Origin: Tubiluchus corallicola
Taxonomy: Eukaryota > Priapulida > Priapulimorpha > Priapulimorphida > Tubiluchidae
DNA length: 60,000 bases
Assembly: GCA_030141605.1 (NCBI GenBank)
Contig: JAQGDQ010000016.1
Span: 731,499-791,498 of the forward strand
Reading direction: 5' to 3'
Made by a program: the position numbers and the translations under genes. Under the pieces are notes generated by a model. It did not search any database, was not told the DNA's origin, and worked only from the letters and a program-made list of their open reading frames with translations. Below, piece after piece: positions 1 to 15,800 of the stretch (the stretch's first letter is position 1; every line of letters begins with the position of its first letter).

Positions 1-3000
1 TATATATATATCATATTCATTTGCGCATGAATTCAAGAATTGAAATTCAATAAAAATATGTACAATCAATTAAAAATTAAAAAAATCGTCTAGAGAAGAT
101 GCCTGTAGAAATAGCAATACTAATTAAAACATTTCATTAATAATGCAGTCAACATCATGTGACGCAAGTGCATCACAGTCTAGTATATTTTCAGGCAAAT
201 CTGTCATTTCTTTTACGATACTACTTATAATATCCACAGGAATGACCTCGTAGTACTTATTTAATATATCAGTACATATGTCAAATTGTGAGTTGCAAAC
301 CCAAACATAAGGTATTTGTAACTTTGTTACAAAAAGACGAGAGCGGGTTATAAATGACAGTGTGAGCCACGTGATTAATCAAAAGCCCATGTTGATTTAA
401 AACGGTTTGCAAATTTGCTGAAACTTAATTTAAAGCTTATTTCTAAAGGTAAGCAATCAGAAAGAAGAGCAATGTTATTACCGTATGTTCTAGGAGATAA
501 GCGCCTTATCATTCGAAGAACATTTCTCCGTGCAGCACAGCACACAATTTGCCAAATTTATGGTTAGAGTTAGAGTTTGTTGGCCACATACGTGGGATCG
601 TACTTAATACCCAGTTTCTCGGACTGAGGAGGTCACAATCCTTAACTTTGAACAACAATGGCACAACTTAACTTTGGCACAAAAGTCGCATGGGAACCAA
701 AAATCGGACATAAAGAATCGTATTATAAAATTCGTGGCCTCTTATAGCAGTACTGCGTCTCAGGGCCTCCAAGAGAAATTTTGCAAGGCGGTGCAAGACC
801 CCTTTGGGCTCGAGGCCGGCAAAGATTTTTCTCAAAATTAAGGATTTCGCGTCCAGTAAATTTACAAGTAAACTCTCATAAATGCTTTATTTCCATGATC
901 AGGTATAACATAATGTAACAAACGTATTCAATTAATGCAGCAACATAATTCAGTATTTACGGTTACATTCACACAATCACCATTTAGGTTTTTTCACAGT
1001 GAGATGCATTGAATCATGTATTTCCGGCTTTCTGCTTCAAAGTCTTGAACTTTCTGACAATTACAATAAATGAAGTCCTTGCAAAACAATACAGGCAGAT
1101 GATGACGCGAAAATTCTGGAGTGTGCTAATTTGTGCATCTGCCCCGGTATATAATTGCTGGTATTGTCATATGTCTGTACAACTAGAGTTACTAGACCTA
1201 CAATATTTAAAAAATACTAATAGAAAAGTGTGGTGTGTTAAATATAGTGATATTTGAGTATGTGAATGTATGTCAGGCTGAGGGTAATAGAAAGTGCTTG
1301 TTCTCGAGGGGGATAGGTTATATATGGTTGCTGTAGGCCCTTCTTAGCTCTTGGGCCGGCTGGACTCCCCTCTCACAGGCCGCCTTGTGTCTTCTTTACC
1401 AGATCTACAGAGTGAAGTGAGATTGCCTTTTTTCAGATTGTACGCACATTTCGTCATTAATTTTAGGCACTGCGTGAGCGTCCATTGTTTTGATGCTTTT
1501 CGAGGCTGGGCGAATAAAGAAGCAAATGGGCTGCTTGAAATTCGTTCGTCTGTGACGAATTTTCTTTCATCCTACTAGAAATGAGCTGCCTCACTTAGTC
1601 TTATAAAACGTTTATTATAGTATCAAAATGATCATTTTTAAACCACTTTTAAAACTTAGCGACATTTTCGATGTAAACCTCTAATAAATCGTATCAGGAA
1701 CTAAGTCGGGCAGTCGTATATAATATAGTGTACTAATATAGTGACTAGTACTGCAATTCCAAGCACTTTGAATTACTAGGCAGCTTATCTGCTATACGCA
1801 TTTCATCAGCCGCCCACATACACATACATACAGCTGTGTTAAATACTTTTGTGAACGCATTAAGCTAATCAGAGCCGTTGGCTTCATATAACGGACTGCA
1901 TTAAGCAACTTTATTGTTTTCCACACGCAAAAATCTCACTCTGTAGTTCTAATAAGCATAAATGATGAAGTTTATATGCAGTGACCAGGCCGCTCCGACT
2001 TTGATCAAGTTTATAAAACTTACGAAATTTTGTTAAATGGCGTTTATAAAACATCTCGAAACATTTTGCGAAAGTTTCGCAAGCTACGAAAGCTTAATTA
2101 ATAAAGTACTATGCAACTCTGCAATTCTTCGTAAAAGCATTCGAACAACCCAATTAAACTGAATATGAAATTTCGGTCATACAGTATTATAAGTTACAGT
2201 ATGTGTGCCCCTAATCCGAAACTACTTTGTCGAAATTTGCCCACTCAAAACGGAATGGGTGGAGCTACTCTGCGGAAATTGGGGATTATCATCCAAGCAA
2301 AATTGCTAACGTTTTGGTAAGGTCCATACCCTCTATCTTTGATTACGTCAAATCATGCCTGTAAACTGAATATGCTCATACGTGGTAAAAATTGCAGCTT
2401 GGTGGTGGTTACATTCCGAAATTTAGAGACAGGAATATCACCGTCAGTCAGGTTTGGTGTTCTAACAAATATTGGTTGAATGCAAGTATAATAAACAGTT
2501 TTTATGTAGCTATAATCTTAATTAATTCTCATTAATTCCGGTTGACTACATCCCGATGATTATGAGAGTGCAATAGATCAGCATCTTTTTCTTGCCAATT
2601 TACATAACCTTTACCCACGCCGAAATAACCTCGTATTCGCGTTCATCTGCGCCATGCGGCTAAGTTATTCCATTCGCAGTGAATTTTCATGTTTTTGATA
2701 ATGGAACTTGACAGGAGACGTGGGCGGACCTCTAAGCTGCATTCTTTCTGAGGAGGGGGCACACAAAAAATTTACTGAACATAAACACGTATTTGACTTG
2801 GTTTCGTACTACAGCTGACTTTGTTTCGTTTTCTGACCAAGATTCTTGGGGGAATTAAGTATGTGCGAAGGAATAGTGAGCCACCCTCGCACCTCTACCC
2901 CTCGCCTGTGATCCTGTAAAACGATGTTTGTGCGCGGTTGGCAAAAGTAATAACGTCCAAGATCAATCAGACCGGTTACACTGACAAATTGAATCTCCAA

Positions 3001-4216
3001 GTGCACTTTAATTGCTTTTCCTAATTGCTGTTTCTGTCTGTAACAGATCATGAGAAATGGTCATCACTTGCAAAGGTGTGCTGTGCTTTTCCATACCTCG
3101 TTCATATTCATTAAAATCATACCACCTATGCCTACTTGATAATTAGCTTTTAAAAAAAGCAATTAGGGATTAATTTAACTGGAGGTAGAGCTTGGTTTGA
3201 TAAGTGTTACGCTCCGTATACGAAGCCCTCAGTTTCTTATGCTGTCAAAACGTCTTTAAACAGAGTTAGTAAAAATCACATAATTATCATATATCACTAA
3301 GTGATCGATTAATAAATTTATAATTCATTTTTTCTCAATCAAGCCATTCACTTTTTCGTTCTTCTGACTACTTGCTTGGTTAATCAATCAGTCACTAGCT
3401 AGATATTCGTTCGTTCGTTCGTTTAGCAAAAATGCGTAATCAAACAAAGTTTGTGTAAACCGCTTTTGTAAGTTTAGAGAGCCAAAGCAATGCGTTACCC
3501 TACCAAAATCGTTTGCACGCAAAATAAAAGTCGTTCTCTTCCACGAAAAGTCTTGATTGGCATTTGTGCGATAGAGTAGATAAATGTAAATAATAAAACT
3601 AGGGCAAAGGGGAAAATCTACTCAGTGATTTGCCCGAACCCGCTGCAGGTATAAGCTCTCTAGAGAGTCTAGAGCTCCTTCTATTGCGAACTAAATATAA
3701 TCTTAAGGTTTGAATGGAATCGTCAGATTACTTTTTAATTAAAGCGATGTCATTACACGCGTGTGAGGGTCTCAGGTGAATAAACAGGAAGATTACAACA
3801 TAGAAATTGTACAATCCTGCAACATTAGCGCCGAGAAAGAAGAATAGCTTGGACTAATACACGCTGTTCAATCGAGTGTGTCATACATGAGGACGACTAC
3901 TCTGGGTTGTTTAATTTCAGTAATTAAGTACTTTGGGTAATGCTTTAAGTAATTAAGCCCGACAATATTTGGACGCGCAAAACCTAGTAGTTTACATTAA
4001 AATGTATTAAAACAATTTATGCAGAATTGCAAATGTGTCACCACATAGTCATTCATTGTGCATTGAGTTAACCCCTTTGTTCAATTCATCATCGACTTGC
4101 ACATATTCTCCCTTTGAGCACTTAAAATCTTTGAGAATTTGTATAGTTACTAGCTAATTAATTTTGGGTGTGCAAACAAGAAGTTTATTTCAGGCATTTT
4201 ACCTGTCATAAAAAGT

Positions 4217-4219
<3 letters not shown>
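1..4219. other. AT-rich non-coding stretch
   Basis: The window opens inside a short TA run (1-10). Open frames here reach only 75-82 codons and have no convincing splice sites or composition shift. A GC-richer patch lies at about 740-860, a short CGTT run at 3405-3423, and a loose stem (CCCACTC facing GAATGGG) near 2249-2268. I see no gene. Confidence 0.6.
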
Positions 4220-4248
<29 letters not shown>

Positions 4249-4537
4249 GATAATGATAATGATAATGATAATGATAATGATAATGATAATGATAATGATA
4301 ATGATAATGATAATGATAATGATAATGATAATGATAATGATAATGATAATGATAATGATAATGATAATGATAATGATAATGATAATGATAATGATAATGA
4401 TAATGATAATGATAATGATAATGATAATGATAATGATAATGATAATGATAATGATAATGATAATGATAATGATAATGATAATGATAATGATAATGATAAT
4501 GATAATGATAATGATAATGATAATGATAATGATAATG

Positions 4538-4566
<29 letters not shown>
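4220..4566. repeat. (ATAATG)n hexanucleotide array
   Basis: About 57 head-to-tail copies of a six-base unit, with no substitutions that I can see, degrade at the right end into GTAGTAGTGG-like trinucleotides. The unit has stop-free frames, so the array creates false open frames of 171-196 codons (Asp-Asn, Met-Ile and poly-Ile). These should not be read as genes. The purity suggests recent expansion or active homogenisation. Confidence 0.98.
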
Positions 4567-4570
<4 letters not shown>

Positions 4571-4598
4571 GTAGTAGTGGTAGCAGTAGTAGGAAGAG

Positions 4599-4601
<3 letters not shown>

Positions 4602-4685
<84 letters not shown>
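4602..4685. repeat. (GA)n dinucleotide array
   Basis: A pure GA run of about 42 units sits 35 bases after the hexamer array. Between them is a short decayed trinucleotide stretch, so the two form one compound microsatellite. It is an all-purine strand. Confidence 0.97.
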
Positions 4686-4687
<2 letters not shown>

Positions 4688-5612
4688 ATATTCAATGTTT
4701 TACAATTAATATTGCGCAGACAAGTATATGTATTTTAATAAACGTTCCTGCTTTATAAGTACACATACTACTTGCATAGCGGAAGACCTTGTAATGCAGC
4801 CTAATGTTAAAAACAAATTATTTTTAGTCTACTAAATAAAAAGACATAGATTACATAATTAAATCGTCACTTTTATTGCTTCTAATGTGAATTTGCCATC
4901 TTCTCAAGAAGAGCATGGACAATACAGGAAATTACTCAGAAAATACAAACACAAGTGAAAAGCATCAAGCTTTAAAGCTTTTAGTAACAGGTTTATCTGA
5001 TGATGAAGCCAAGTGTGCTCGCATTTACCAAAATGTCATTTGTTTGAATGAAAATAGACTTGTCAGTATCACATGGCTTTAAGGAAGCTCAGTGCTTGAT
5101 AAATTAAATCACTCTTACAATTGACTACCCAGAGAGTTTGTTCTTGCAAGAAAACGAAGATGCAGAGTTTCGAAGATGGAAAAAAATAATTATGTTTCAA
5201 CGTTCACTCTGTCCCAGAGTACATTCATTTTAACACTTGAAAATAGGCTGTTTCATAAGTCACTCACTAACTTAATTTTCTTTTCAATTTTCTTTGCAAA
5301 TTAGACCAATACTATTAATTCTGTAGTTGACTCATACTCAGAACCTGAGAGTTTTTGAAGTTTTGACACATTTTTTCCGTTACTATGCTAACTCTGGAGG
5401 CGAAATGAAAAACTTGATACCACCAAAATTCTCATGAAACGTAGAATCAACCACAACATTGTCATTGTAATTGCCATTATTTTTTAATAAACTTTAAAAA
5501 AAATGACTGACATTCGACGCGTTTGAAAAATCGTGAAAAGGTAATTTTCACAATCACTATTTTGCTTGAGATCACAAAAACTACAATTTTACTGTACGCA
5601 TGTTGCAGAAGC
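4686..5612. other. AT-rich spacer between two arrays
   Basis: No open frame of note, no splice-like exon and no repeat structure was seen in this stretch. Confidence 0.5.
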
Positions 5613-5615
5613 TGT

Positions 5616-5795
5616 ATTGTATTGTATTGTATTGTATTGTATTGTATTGTATTGTATTGTATTGTATTGTATTGTATTGTATTGTATTGTATTGTATTGT
5701 ATTGTATTGTATTGTATTGTATTGTATTGTATTGTATTGTATTGTATTGTATTGTATTGTATTGTATTGTATTGTATTGTATTGTATTGTATTGT
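5616..5795. repeat. (ATTGT)n pentamer array, left block
   Basis: Thirty-six uninterrupted copies of ATTGT end abruptly where the unit changes to AGTGT. All frames are open (Cys-Ile-Val-Leu-Tyr on +, Tyr-Asn-Thr-Ile-Gln on -), giving spurious frames of up to about 209 codons across the locus. Confidence 0.98.
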
Positions 5796-5885
5796 AGTGT
5801 AGTGTAGTGTAGTGTAGTGTAGTGTAGTGTAGTGTAGTGTAGTGTAGTGTAGTGTAGTGTAGTGTAGTGTAGTGTAGTGTAGTGT
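5796..5885. repeat. (AGTGT)n pentamer array, central block
   Basis: Eighteen uninterrupted copies of AGTGT, a single-base variant (T to G at position 2) of the flanking ATTGT unit. It is embedded in frame inside the ATTGT array. Confidence 0.98.
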
Positions 5886-6024
5886 ATTGTATTGTATTGT
5901 ATTGTATTGTATTGTATTGTATTGTATTGTATTGTATTGTATTGTATTGTATTGTATTGTATTGTATTGTATTGTATTGTATTGCACTGCACTGTATTGC
6001 ATTGTATCGCATTGCATTGTATTG
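5886..6024. repeat. (ATTGT)n pentamer array, right block and decayed edge
   Basis: Nineteen pure ATTGT copies run to 5980. They are followed by decayed units (ATTGC, ACTGC, ATCGC) to about 6024. Only this outer edge is degenerate; the interior is pure. Confidence 0.95.
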
Positions 6025-9000
6025 AAATTTGCTGTCGTGTCTTAATTTCTATGTTGGTTGCACTGATACTTGTATATACTAATTTAATCAAAACATGTCT
6101 ATACAAAATAACTTTGCTGCTTAAACAGTTTTAAGAATTGAAATTTTATTTTGTTTAAACACCTAATTTACTCGTATCTATAGTGTAATTTTTCTAGAAT
6201 TGTGAAAAGTTCTAGTCTATATACTGAAGTGGATACTTTTAGCGCAGTTTTACTCTCTTTTTGCACAGTTTATGTGGTCTAACGAACAAGACACCCAACT
6301 TGAGTATCGTGTCAGTTTATTCTTATATTTGCAAAAGTTTTAGTGTAAATAGCAATGTAATCAGTAATCACTCTGTGTGACTACAACTTTGAGTTGTCTG
6401 ATTTAACGTCACGCTTTAAAGCGTCTCGCTCGAGTATTGAGGCCTTCTGTCTTCTTTCTAAGAAACTTTCTAATATGGTTCAATTTCGAGCGACGCTTCG
6501 CCTCACCTGTCGCTGCACAGTCATCTGAAGCCAAGTGAATCAAACGCGTATCAATCTGTCATCGAGGCTGAAGCCAATCAGTGAAGGATCTACCGTGAGA
6601 AGAAGCCAGCCAGGTTTTGTAATTGATTAGTCGCGTAGGACGCAAAAACAGAACGCCACGGAGCACATTAGCTGAGTGTTTTATAGACACGGTATCCCTT
6701 CTTGCACCTCTTACCGTTTCTGGAAAGGTAGTGTGTGTAAACTGGGCAGCAAAATAGCTGCTTCTTTGTGTTACAAAGTTCAATTCAGCTGACAAATTCG
6801 TGGTGAAAGGAAGTTCCACTCTGTCATTTACTTTGCAATAATTGTCCGTTAAATGTGGTAATCATTTAGTGGAAATTTCTCAATTAACTAATAGTTGTCA
6901 GTTAAATCTAATAATAGAGACCAAAACCATGTTCGGATGACTTATTAAACATTTATTAAAAGTTACAAAATTTTGTAGTAACAAATAATATCGTCAGACG
7001 GACGGGTAGCAAAATTATTTTGATTTTTATTAAACTTTTTGTCTACTTTGTGCACTTCTTAGTGAACTTTTTATCAAAACTTGTAACACTGTTTTGACTT
7101 TTTCATGTACTGCATTAGTAACTGACTATACAGTAACATACATGTAACTGTATACCAAATAGTGGATTCGCTTTGCCACAAACTTGTCTGACACTAACGG
7201 AGTAATTATGAAGCTGTTTACAGTGAAAAATGTCTTGGGACTTATGTGCTCGCTAGATTAGTAATAACGAGAATGATATTGTTCCTCTGTGTAAGTTTTT
7301 GCTGCAAAACAAGACAGCATCGAGTGTGGAAGGATCAGAGTAGTGATCAAAAAGTGTCTCTGACGTTATCGTCATCTTCAGATACACAAAAGTGTATTTT
7401 CGGCTTTTTGTAATTTCTGCGACGTCATTTTGCTTACGCAGAGAGGCCAGTGAAAAAAATTGTAATATTTCGCAGAAGTCGTTGCCCAGACTGATACTCT
7501 ACGTCTATTCGATATTATTATAGGTCCAAGTTTCTCCACTTATCTACAGTGTACAGCTTTCTGAAGGCCTAGAAGGCCTGAAATTTACCAATCTCTTTCG
7601 CTTCTCCGGCACCTAGCTTTAGCTTTTCTATCCAATACACTGCATTCCCATAGGCCTACTGTATTCTAAGAGTAGCGAAATAATCAAATGCATAGTTAAC
7701 TGCAGACTTTAAAAGTTTTTATTTGCTGAACGTCTTTTTAACGTACTTCATTTATTACAGCTCATATGCTGGCCATTAATTCACAATATGTTTTCAAATT
7801 CTGAAACAAAATTTAAAGAGATTTGGTGCGATTGACACATTTTTTACAAAAAAATATACAATTATTTATCAAGTAACTGCTTGTAAAAAATGATGTTTAG
7901 CTATCAATTGGTGGACCTATATATTGAATATGTGACCTATTATCTCTTTTAGCAATTTGGTCGCCTCCTTGTCCCTAAATCATACGTTTTTCGTCTTCAC
8001 TGTCTCCAGAATTCAGCGTTGCCAGGTAACAAGTTGGATGACTTGTGTCGATGAAGCAAAGCAGCGTGACATAACAGGAGCTGGATTAAAACTCACTCAA
8101 CCTGGATTGACGTGCTTTATAAACTTTTGTTCTAAAATCTTTTAATGCTCTCCAAGACTTAGTCGTTTTCAGGAATGAATTAGTCGTTTAATGGTGAAGA
8201 AAAATCACAATTTTATTGTTCGTGCTCAAAGCTGAATAAAGACTGGGTGATTTTACGATGCTTCGCTAGATTATAAGAATTAGCACTTCCGGATACTAGT
8301 GATATCGAGATTACTTGCTTCTGAAGTGATAAAGGTTTGCAAAGAAAACATTTTTCCATAAAAATTTCTTGTTACATTTCTGTGTTGAGCTTATGCATGA
8401 ATGTTTTAGGGTACAAAATAATGAAAAGTTCGAGAGGTTGGTGCAACGTACGCACACGTACGTGGAAAAAATTATGAACAACATCAAGGCGAATTGCCAC
8501 TATATTGGAATTATGGCAATGATACTATGACCCGGGCAAAAATAAACGACTTGCTAAATAATAATTTGTTTCGTAGGAATCACAGGTATTTGCGTTAAAA
8601 CTGCATGGTCTACTGCAAACATTTATAAAGTTTACGATTACAATTACTAGGTGTGCCTTTGATCATCGTTGTTCTTTGCCTTTTAGGGATAAAATCAGTC
8701 AATAATGGATAAGAAAATAAACTGTGCTTAACAGGGTTCATAACTTTAACTTAAGAACTCGTTTCGTGCTATTCAATCAATCTGCTAGTTCGTGTTTTAA
8801 AAATTTAGTGTCAGTCTTTTAATTGCCACATCGTTATATTTTGCATCGATTTGTTTTGCCACATCGTATAAAATACGCCATACGTATCACTTCCAAGCTG
8901 CACACAAATTTAGAGTTAATAATTATGATTCTACAGACAGCATTCGTAATTTCGATTACGACATATCACAGATTTTCTATTAACAAAAATTTATTGTAAA

Positions 9001-10810
9001 GTTAATGTACCACGAAAAAAAGCTGAGCGAGAGTATAGTAATCTAATCTGTACGTCCATTTGTAAAATATTTCTTTGTCAGTTTATTCGCTCGTCCGTTC
9101 ATCTTGAATACGTTACCGTCATTCGAACGTTAGGTGGTAAAAAAACTCTCGATGCAGGTCAAAAAAAGTGCACAGTATTTGGTAAGTCTACAGTATTTGG
9201 TGTAAGGTTGCTTCTACCTTAATGCGCATGGAGCTGAAAGTTTGTTAGTCAAAGTCACATTTTCAACTTTGCTTTGCATGCTTTGGTCTAAAAACCTCTC
9301 AATATCTAAAAATAATATTTGCTGAATGTCATCAGATTTAGTTTGGAGATAAATTAACAACATTTAGAGCAAAGACTCTGTTTCTACTTATAATTCCATT
9401 TATCCGGAGCAGTGTCTTGGAGATAGCGAGGCTAAAAAGACTAGTACGAACTCTCGAAGATTATGCATCAAGCGTCATAAAACATCTTGAATTGTTGAAG
9501 CTCATATTCCCTAATTCTACTGAGGCTGGTTTGAGGTCCTCTTTATCTTGTGCGAACACGGATTATGAAAATAAACGATTTAAAGTCAACTACACATGAA
9601 TATTACAGATGAAAGATGAAAGTTCAAATATCAAGGTCAGAGCACTGCACCTGCTTTTTTATTGACGACAGTTCGCCTAGTTATTTCGTTAATACTTGTA
9701 AGAAGTTCACGCGTGTTGTTTTCACAGTGTCATGATTTAGTTAATAAGAAACGTGCAAAGAAACGTTTAATCCGAAGAAGACAAAACTAACTTCAGGAAG
9801 CTGGCCTACGTACGTTCAACGCAATTTAGGCTAATTGTTTTCTTCTTATTAATTTTTAACCGCTGCGTGGGGAGCTGTGATTAACAGACGTGTAGATCGT
9901 TACATGAGAACCAAATGTCAGAATGTCAATGAAACTAAAAATAAACTCAACTTAAAATTTGACACTAATTTTATTAAGTTTCGACGCTTCCTTCCTAATG
10001 AAATAGGCCTAAAGAAATGACACCGCCAAACCCGATTTTCGCTTATATAAACCTCTAACAAAAAGTATCAAGTATCAGAAAATCTGAGTTGGAGCAATTT
10101 CTTTTTATTTTTGTGTAAAACTGAAACTTCACAAAATGCGGTGTATTTAACCTTTAATTTGGTGACTAATCCTCTAAGATGAGACACTGAACCGGCCGAG
10201 CATTAAATAAAATGGAAATAACCGGAATTGGTGTCTCAGCCAAACAGCCCGAGTCAGCTTGGGGAAGGTGAATCCTTCTTAAGCGCCGGTTTCAGTTTAC
10301 TTAGTAAAATATCATTCGCCTTAGAATTCATCGTGCTATATCATGTCAGTCCAAATCTAGATTAGTTATCTACAGCACACTTTAAAGTTGGACTTGTTGC
10401 AGCAGGAGAACCAAATGTTCCCACTCATATCTTTCTTTTTCTTGAAATCCATTGTTTTGAAAAAAAGCTTTTGTTGGTAGAATGCTTTTGTAACTGTCAA
10501 GCGGTTATTTGTGTTGTCAAAATCGTCGAAAGCAAAGCTTTACCCACAGAATTCTTCTTAACTAGAAGTGTTAATACATTCATCAATTATCGTATTTGAA
10601 AAATCCATATCAGGTGCGTAACGCCTATCTATCGAACCTGTACATTGCTACCAGAGGTTTGCTTTGATCTTCAATCTTTGTATTAGTGTATTAGTACAAC
10701 AGAGTGAGCTGCTGATGAATAAACAGCAGTTGGCTCAAATAAATGCCCACTGTGTAGCAAATTATATCCTATGCCATAAATATACTACTAAAGTAGTACC
10801 AGTAATTGTG
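6025..10810. other. Non-coding stretch without recognisable elements
   Basis: A somewhat GC-richer patch at about 6420-6840 carries an 86-codon minus-strand open frame with no start or splice support and no family I recognise. The palindromic octamer TAGGCCTA occurs at 7651 and 10004. A short CpG-containing ACGTACGCACACGTACGT stretch lies near 8447. No gene is supported. Confidence 0.5.
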
Positions 10811-10886
10811 GTATTAGTATTATGTTAGTATTAGTATTGGTATTGGCATTGGCATTGGCATTGGCATTGGCATTAGCATTAGTATA
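10811..10886. repeat. Imperfect (GGCATT)n / (AGTATT)n hexamer array
   Basis: Related hexamers AGTATT, GGTATT, GGCATT and AGCATT follow one another, with GGCATT purest in the middle (about 10843-10872). The minus strand reads as a short Asn-Ala / Asn-Thr repeat, which is a by-product. Confidence 0.85.
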
Positions 10887-12761
<1,875 letters not shown>

Positions 12762-12842
12762 AAACCCTAACCCTAACCCTAACCCTGACCCTAATCCTAA
12801 TCCTAATCCTAACTAACCATAGCCCTAACTCTAACCCTAATC
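12762..12842. repeat. Interstitial telomere-like tract (CCCTAA)n
   Basis: Four clean AACCCT units grade into variants (AACCCTGACCCT, AATCCT, AACTCT) over about 80 bases. The motif is the C-rich strand of TTAGGG, the telomere repeat of many animals. Decayed units toward the right suggest an old insertion rather than a chromosome end. Flanking DNA on both sides is ordinary AT-rich sequence. Confidence 0.85.
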
Positions 12843-15800
12843 CACTCCTCGAACTAATTTCTTGTGTGTTGGCAATTGTAAAATCTAGTCAAAAATTCTT
12901 ATTAAAATTACTTACCAGCGATTACTACGGTGTACGTGTACTATTAGACTCCTGCTGTGAAAAAAACATTTTGAACGGGAAATGTAACAAAATCCCTCCA
13001 GCACATGTTGTCACTTTAATACATTAATTACTTGACAAACTTATTACCAGTTATTTTTGTCCTTGAGTACTTCGAAAAGCAATTATTAAAGAAGCACACG
13101 CATCTGTAACACTTTCTTTTTCTAACCACATATTTTTGCACACAAGAGCCTACAACGTTAATATCTACAAAATTACTTTTATTACAGGACAAATAGTGTG
13201 TTATATTTCAAGGTGAAAACCAAAATAAGTTTAACCACCAAAATTTAATTGCTTGAACTGTACTATGTCAGGAAATGTTTTCGAATATTCTGAGACCTTA
13301 TACCTTTCGGATTCGTCATTGAGTTGCTTTTCACAACAAAAACATACATATTGATATGTATAAAGTGTTGCGCAATATTCTGGGGGTAACAATCTGTGCT
13401 AGAAAGATGAATATATATTGCTTTTATCAACAAGGTATTGCTTTTAAAACACACTATGTTGTGTATCTATGTAATAGTAAAAGCTATATATTATAGCTGC
13501 ACTGAATGAAATACACGTTAGGGCATGAAGCCCGTCGATCGGTTTTTATTTATTTGTTTTTATTCGTTTTCCTTTTGTCTTCCAATTTTCTTTAGTAAGT
13601 AATAATATTTTTTCAGGTTAGTAATCAGTTTATTTGACCATTTTCGGGCCGTTCTTTCTATGCAGAGCAAAAACAGACAGTGTTTTTATAGTCCCTATAA
13701 TGCAATCACCTTTCCATTATCTGTTTTCTATAGTTTTTCTAATGTTTTTATTTTGCCCTCGTGCAAGCCGCATGGCACTCAAATTTGCTAGGCACTTATC
13801 GTTCTCGCGCTGATTCCACATTTACATTCTTGGGCACACAGCCGGCATTTAAAAGCATAGGCAGTCTGTGAATACGAGGATGTATGCACATGCACCCAAA
13901 GCATATGAATAACGAACTTCCATTAGAAGATATCATATGAAAGATTTGTGTCTTTGATAAGAACAAAGCATTTTGTCACTAATGCGTCCTTTGATTTGGA
14001 TTCGTGGTAATGATACATGTTTTAGGCGAAGAAAATTGTATTAATACAGCAATAGATTTGTCTTTGAGCAATTTTAACATCAGGGCATTTTAAATAGAAC
14101 TTCTACATGATTGTACTATGTTGCTCAGAAAATCGAAATAAAATAAAAAAAATCTTTTAGTACATCTTCATTGTCTGACGAAATGTGAAAGTTATAAAGC
14201 ATCAACTGTAGTTACTAGAAGCCAGAATTTATCTCAAGAACATACCCCAGAAGTCAGTACATTCCAGAGCTGGACACGAGTGCAATCCACGCGTGCTTAC
14301 TGCGCATTTTCATGATGTTTGAATCATGGTTTCTCGCTGAAACAACAAGATGCAAATGACATAGTCCTTACTGGTGTTTGTCTAAGCGCTATAAGTGTCG
14401 TGGCTGGTCCAAATGCCAAATGAGTTTTGGTTGTTTTCCATCAAAGGACGGGACTGGACAACCATTCAGAGTTTATATTCAATTCTTGATATAGTTTTGT
14501 ATAGAAACTCTTATATAATTATGAGACACGTCAAGGTGTCCGAACCACCAGCAACGGGAGTAATTTTTTATCTAAAAATGTCTCCACTATAACCTTCAAA
14601 ATGACCGTTTACTTCGGGTCAATATCAGTCTGACTGCCCCATAATTCAGCTTGCTTTAGTTTCGGAGTAGAAATGATATATTTTCTATTAAGACAAAATG
14701 AACTTTGTTCTAATAGATTTTTTCTTTAATAATTCACCAGTAAATCACGCCAACTAATAGCTAATGTTATAACTTTGTTTTTTAGTCACACGATTATGTA
14801 AAAAAATAGTTTCACATCCTATAAAGGCGTAGATTAAAAATCACAGTAGTCAGCGGTCATCATTGCAAAATCATTGTTTTTATTTCAAGTATGCTGACAG
14901 GTTTCTAAAATAATAGGCTAAAAGGCACTAAAATAAGCAACTAAAGTAAAATAATGCAACCGGTTTCTAAAACTATTTTCTTGCAAAAAATCAAAAAGAC
15001 GAGTAAGGCAGTAAATGAATAAATGCATTAGCCGCAAACTGCCGAACGAAATGATGCACTCAAGCTAAAACGTTTCTCAAGTGTTTGCTTGGCCTGGGCA
15101 AGGTTAACTTGTCACGCATTAAAATCACGGACGCTAACAGTTGATCAAAGTCGAATAGTCACATGTTAATTACAAATACACTCAAATGAATGCAAAGTAG
15201 CTACAAAAACCTAGTATCGTTCTCTTTTTAGGATATTATTAAGCAGACAAGTTTATTATTCACTTGAGAAAATTGGCATATTCATAATCATCAGCTTTCC
15301 CATGCTAACTAAACTCACCTTGAACCTTTTTCGGACCAAGATCAGAACAAACATCGTTACCTTCGCAAGAAGTTTTTACATGTCGCGTCTATCCATGCCA
15401 ATTGCAAAACGGTGAATGAATTTTATTCATCTGCTGAATTAGATAAAGAAGCGCGATAGGGAAAACACAGCCAGGTACAAAGTGATTAATAATTGTAGTC
15501 ACACCGCGAACAAGCAGTAAATTTCGATAGAAACTGGAACATTGCTAACAACTTAAATAATCTGCCGCTAAGAAGTTTAGCTATTCATTTTCCCTATATA
15601 TTTCATCCGTTTCACTTTATTCCCCCTATCATAAAGATTTTCATATGCCGCGCTTCCCATTTTACACTAGAAGCGTTAAGTTGAGCCCGGTTTAATAAAA
15701 CTACACGAAGGCATTCATTACTGCTAAAATTAATGCCTAATTTATTCAAATGTGCGGATGCATACATATTTAATGCGCTATAATAACCGTGCTGATGAAG

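Noticed and set aside
4150-4758. Open frames of 171-196 codons on both strands (Asp-Asn, Met-Ile, poly-Ile)
   Set aside because: They are by-products of the ATAATG and GA arrays with no splice or start support.
5477-6134. Open frames of up to 209 codons on both strands
   Set aside because: Generated by the ATTGT/AGTGT pentamers.
6559-6819. 86-codon minus frame in a GC-richer patch
   Set aside because: No family recognised, no splice borders found and length within chance. Kept only as a note on that stretch.
12762-12842. True chromosome end
   Set aside because: The tract is only about 80 bases, decays into variants and has ordinary sequence on both sides.
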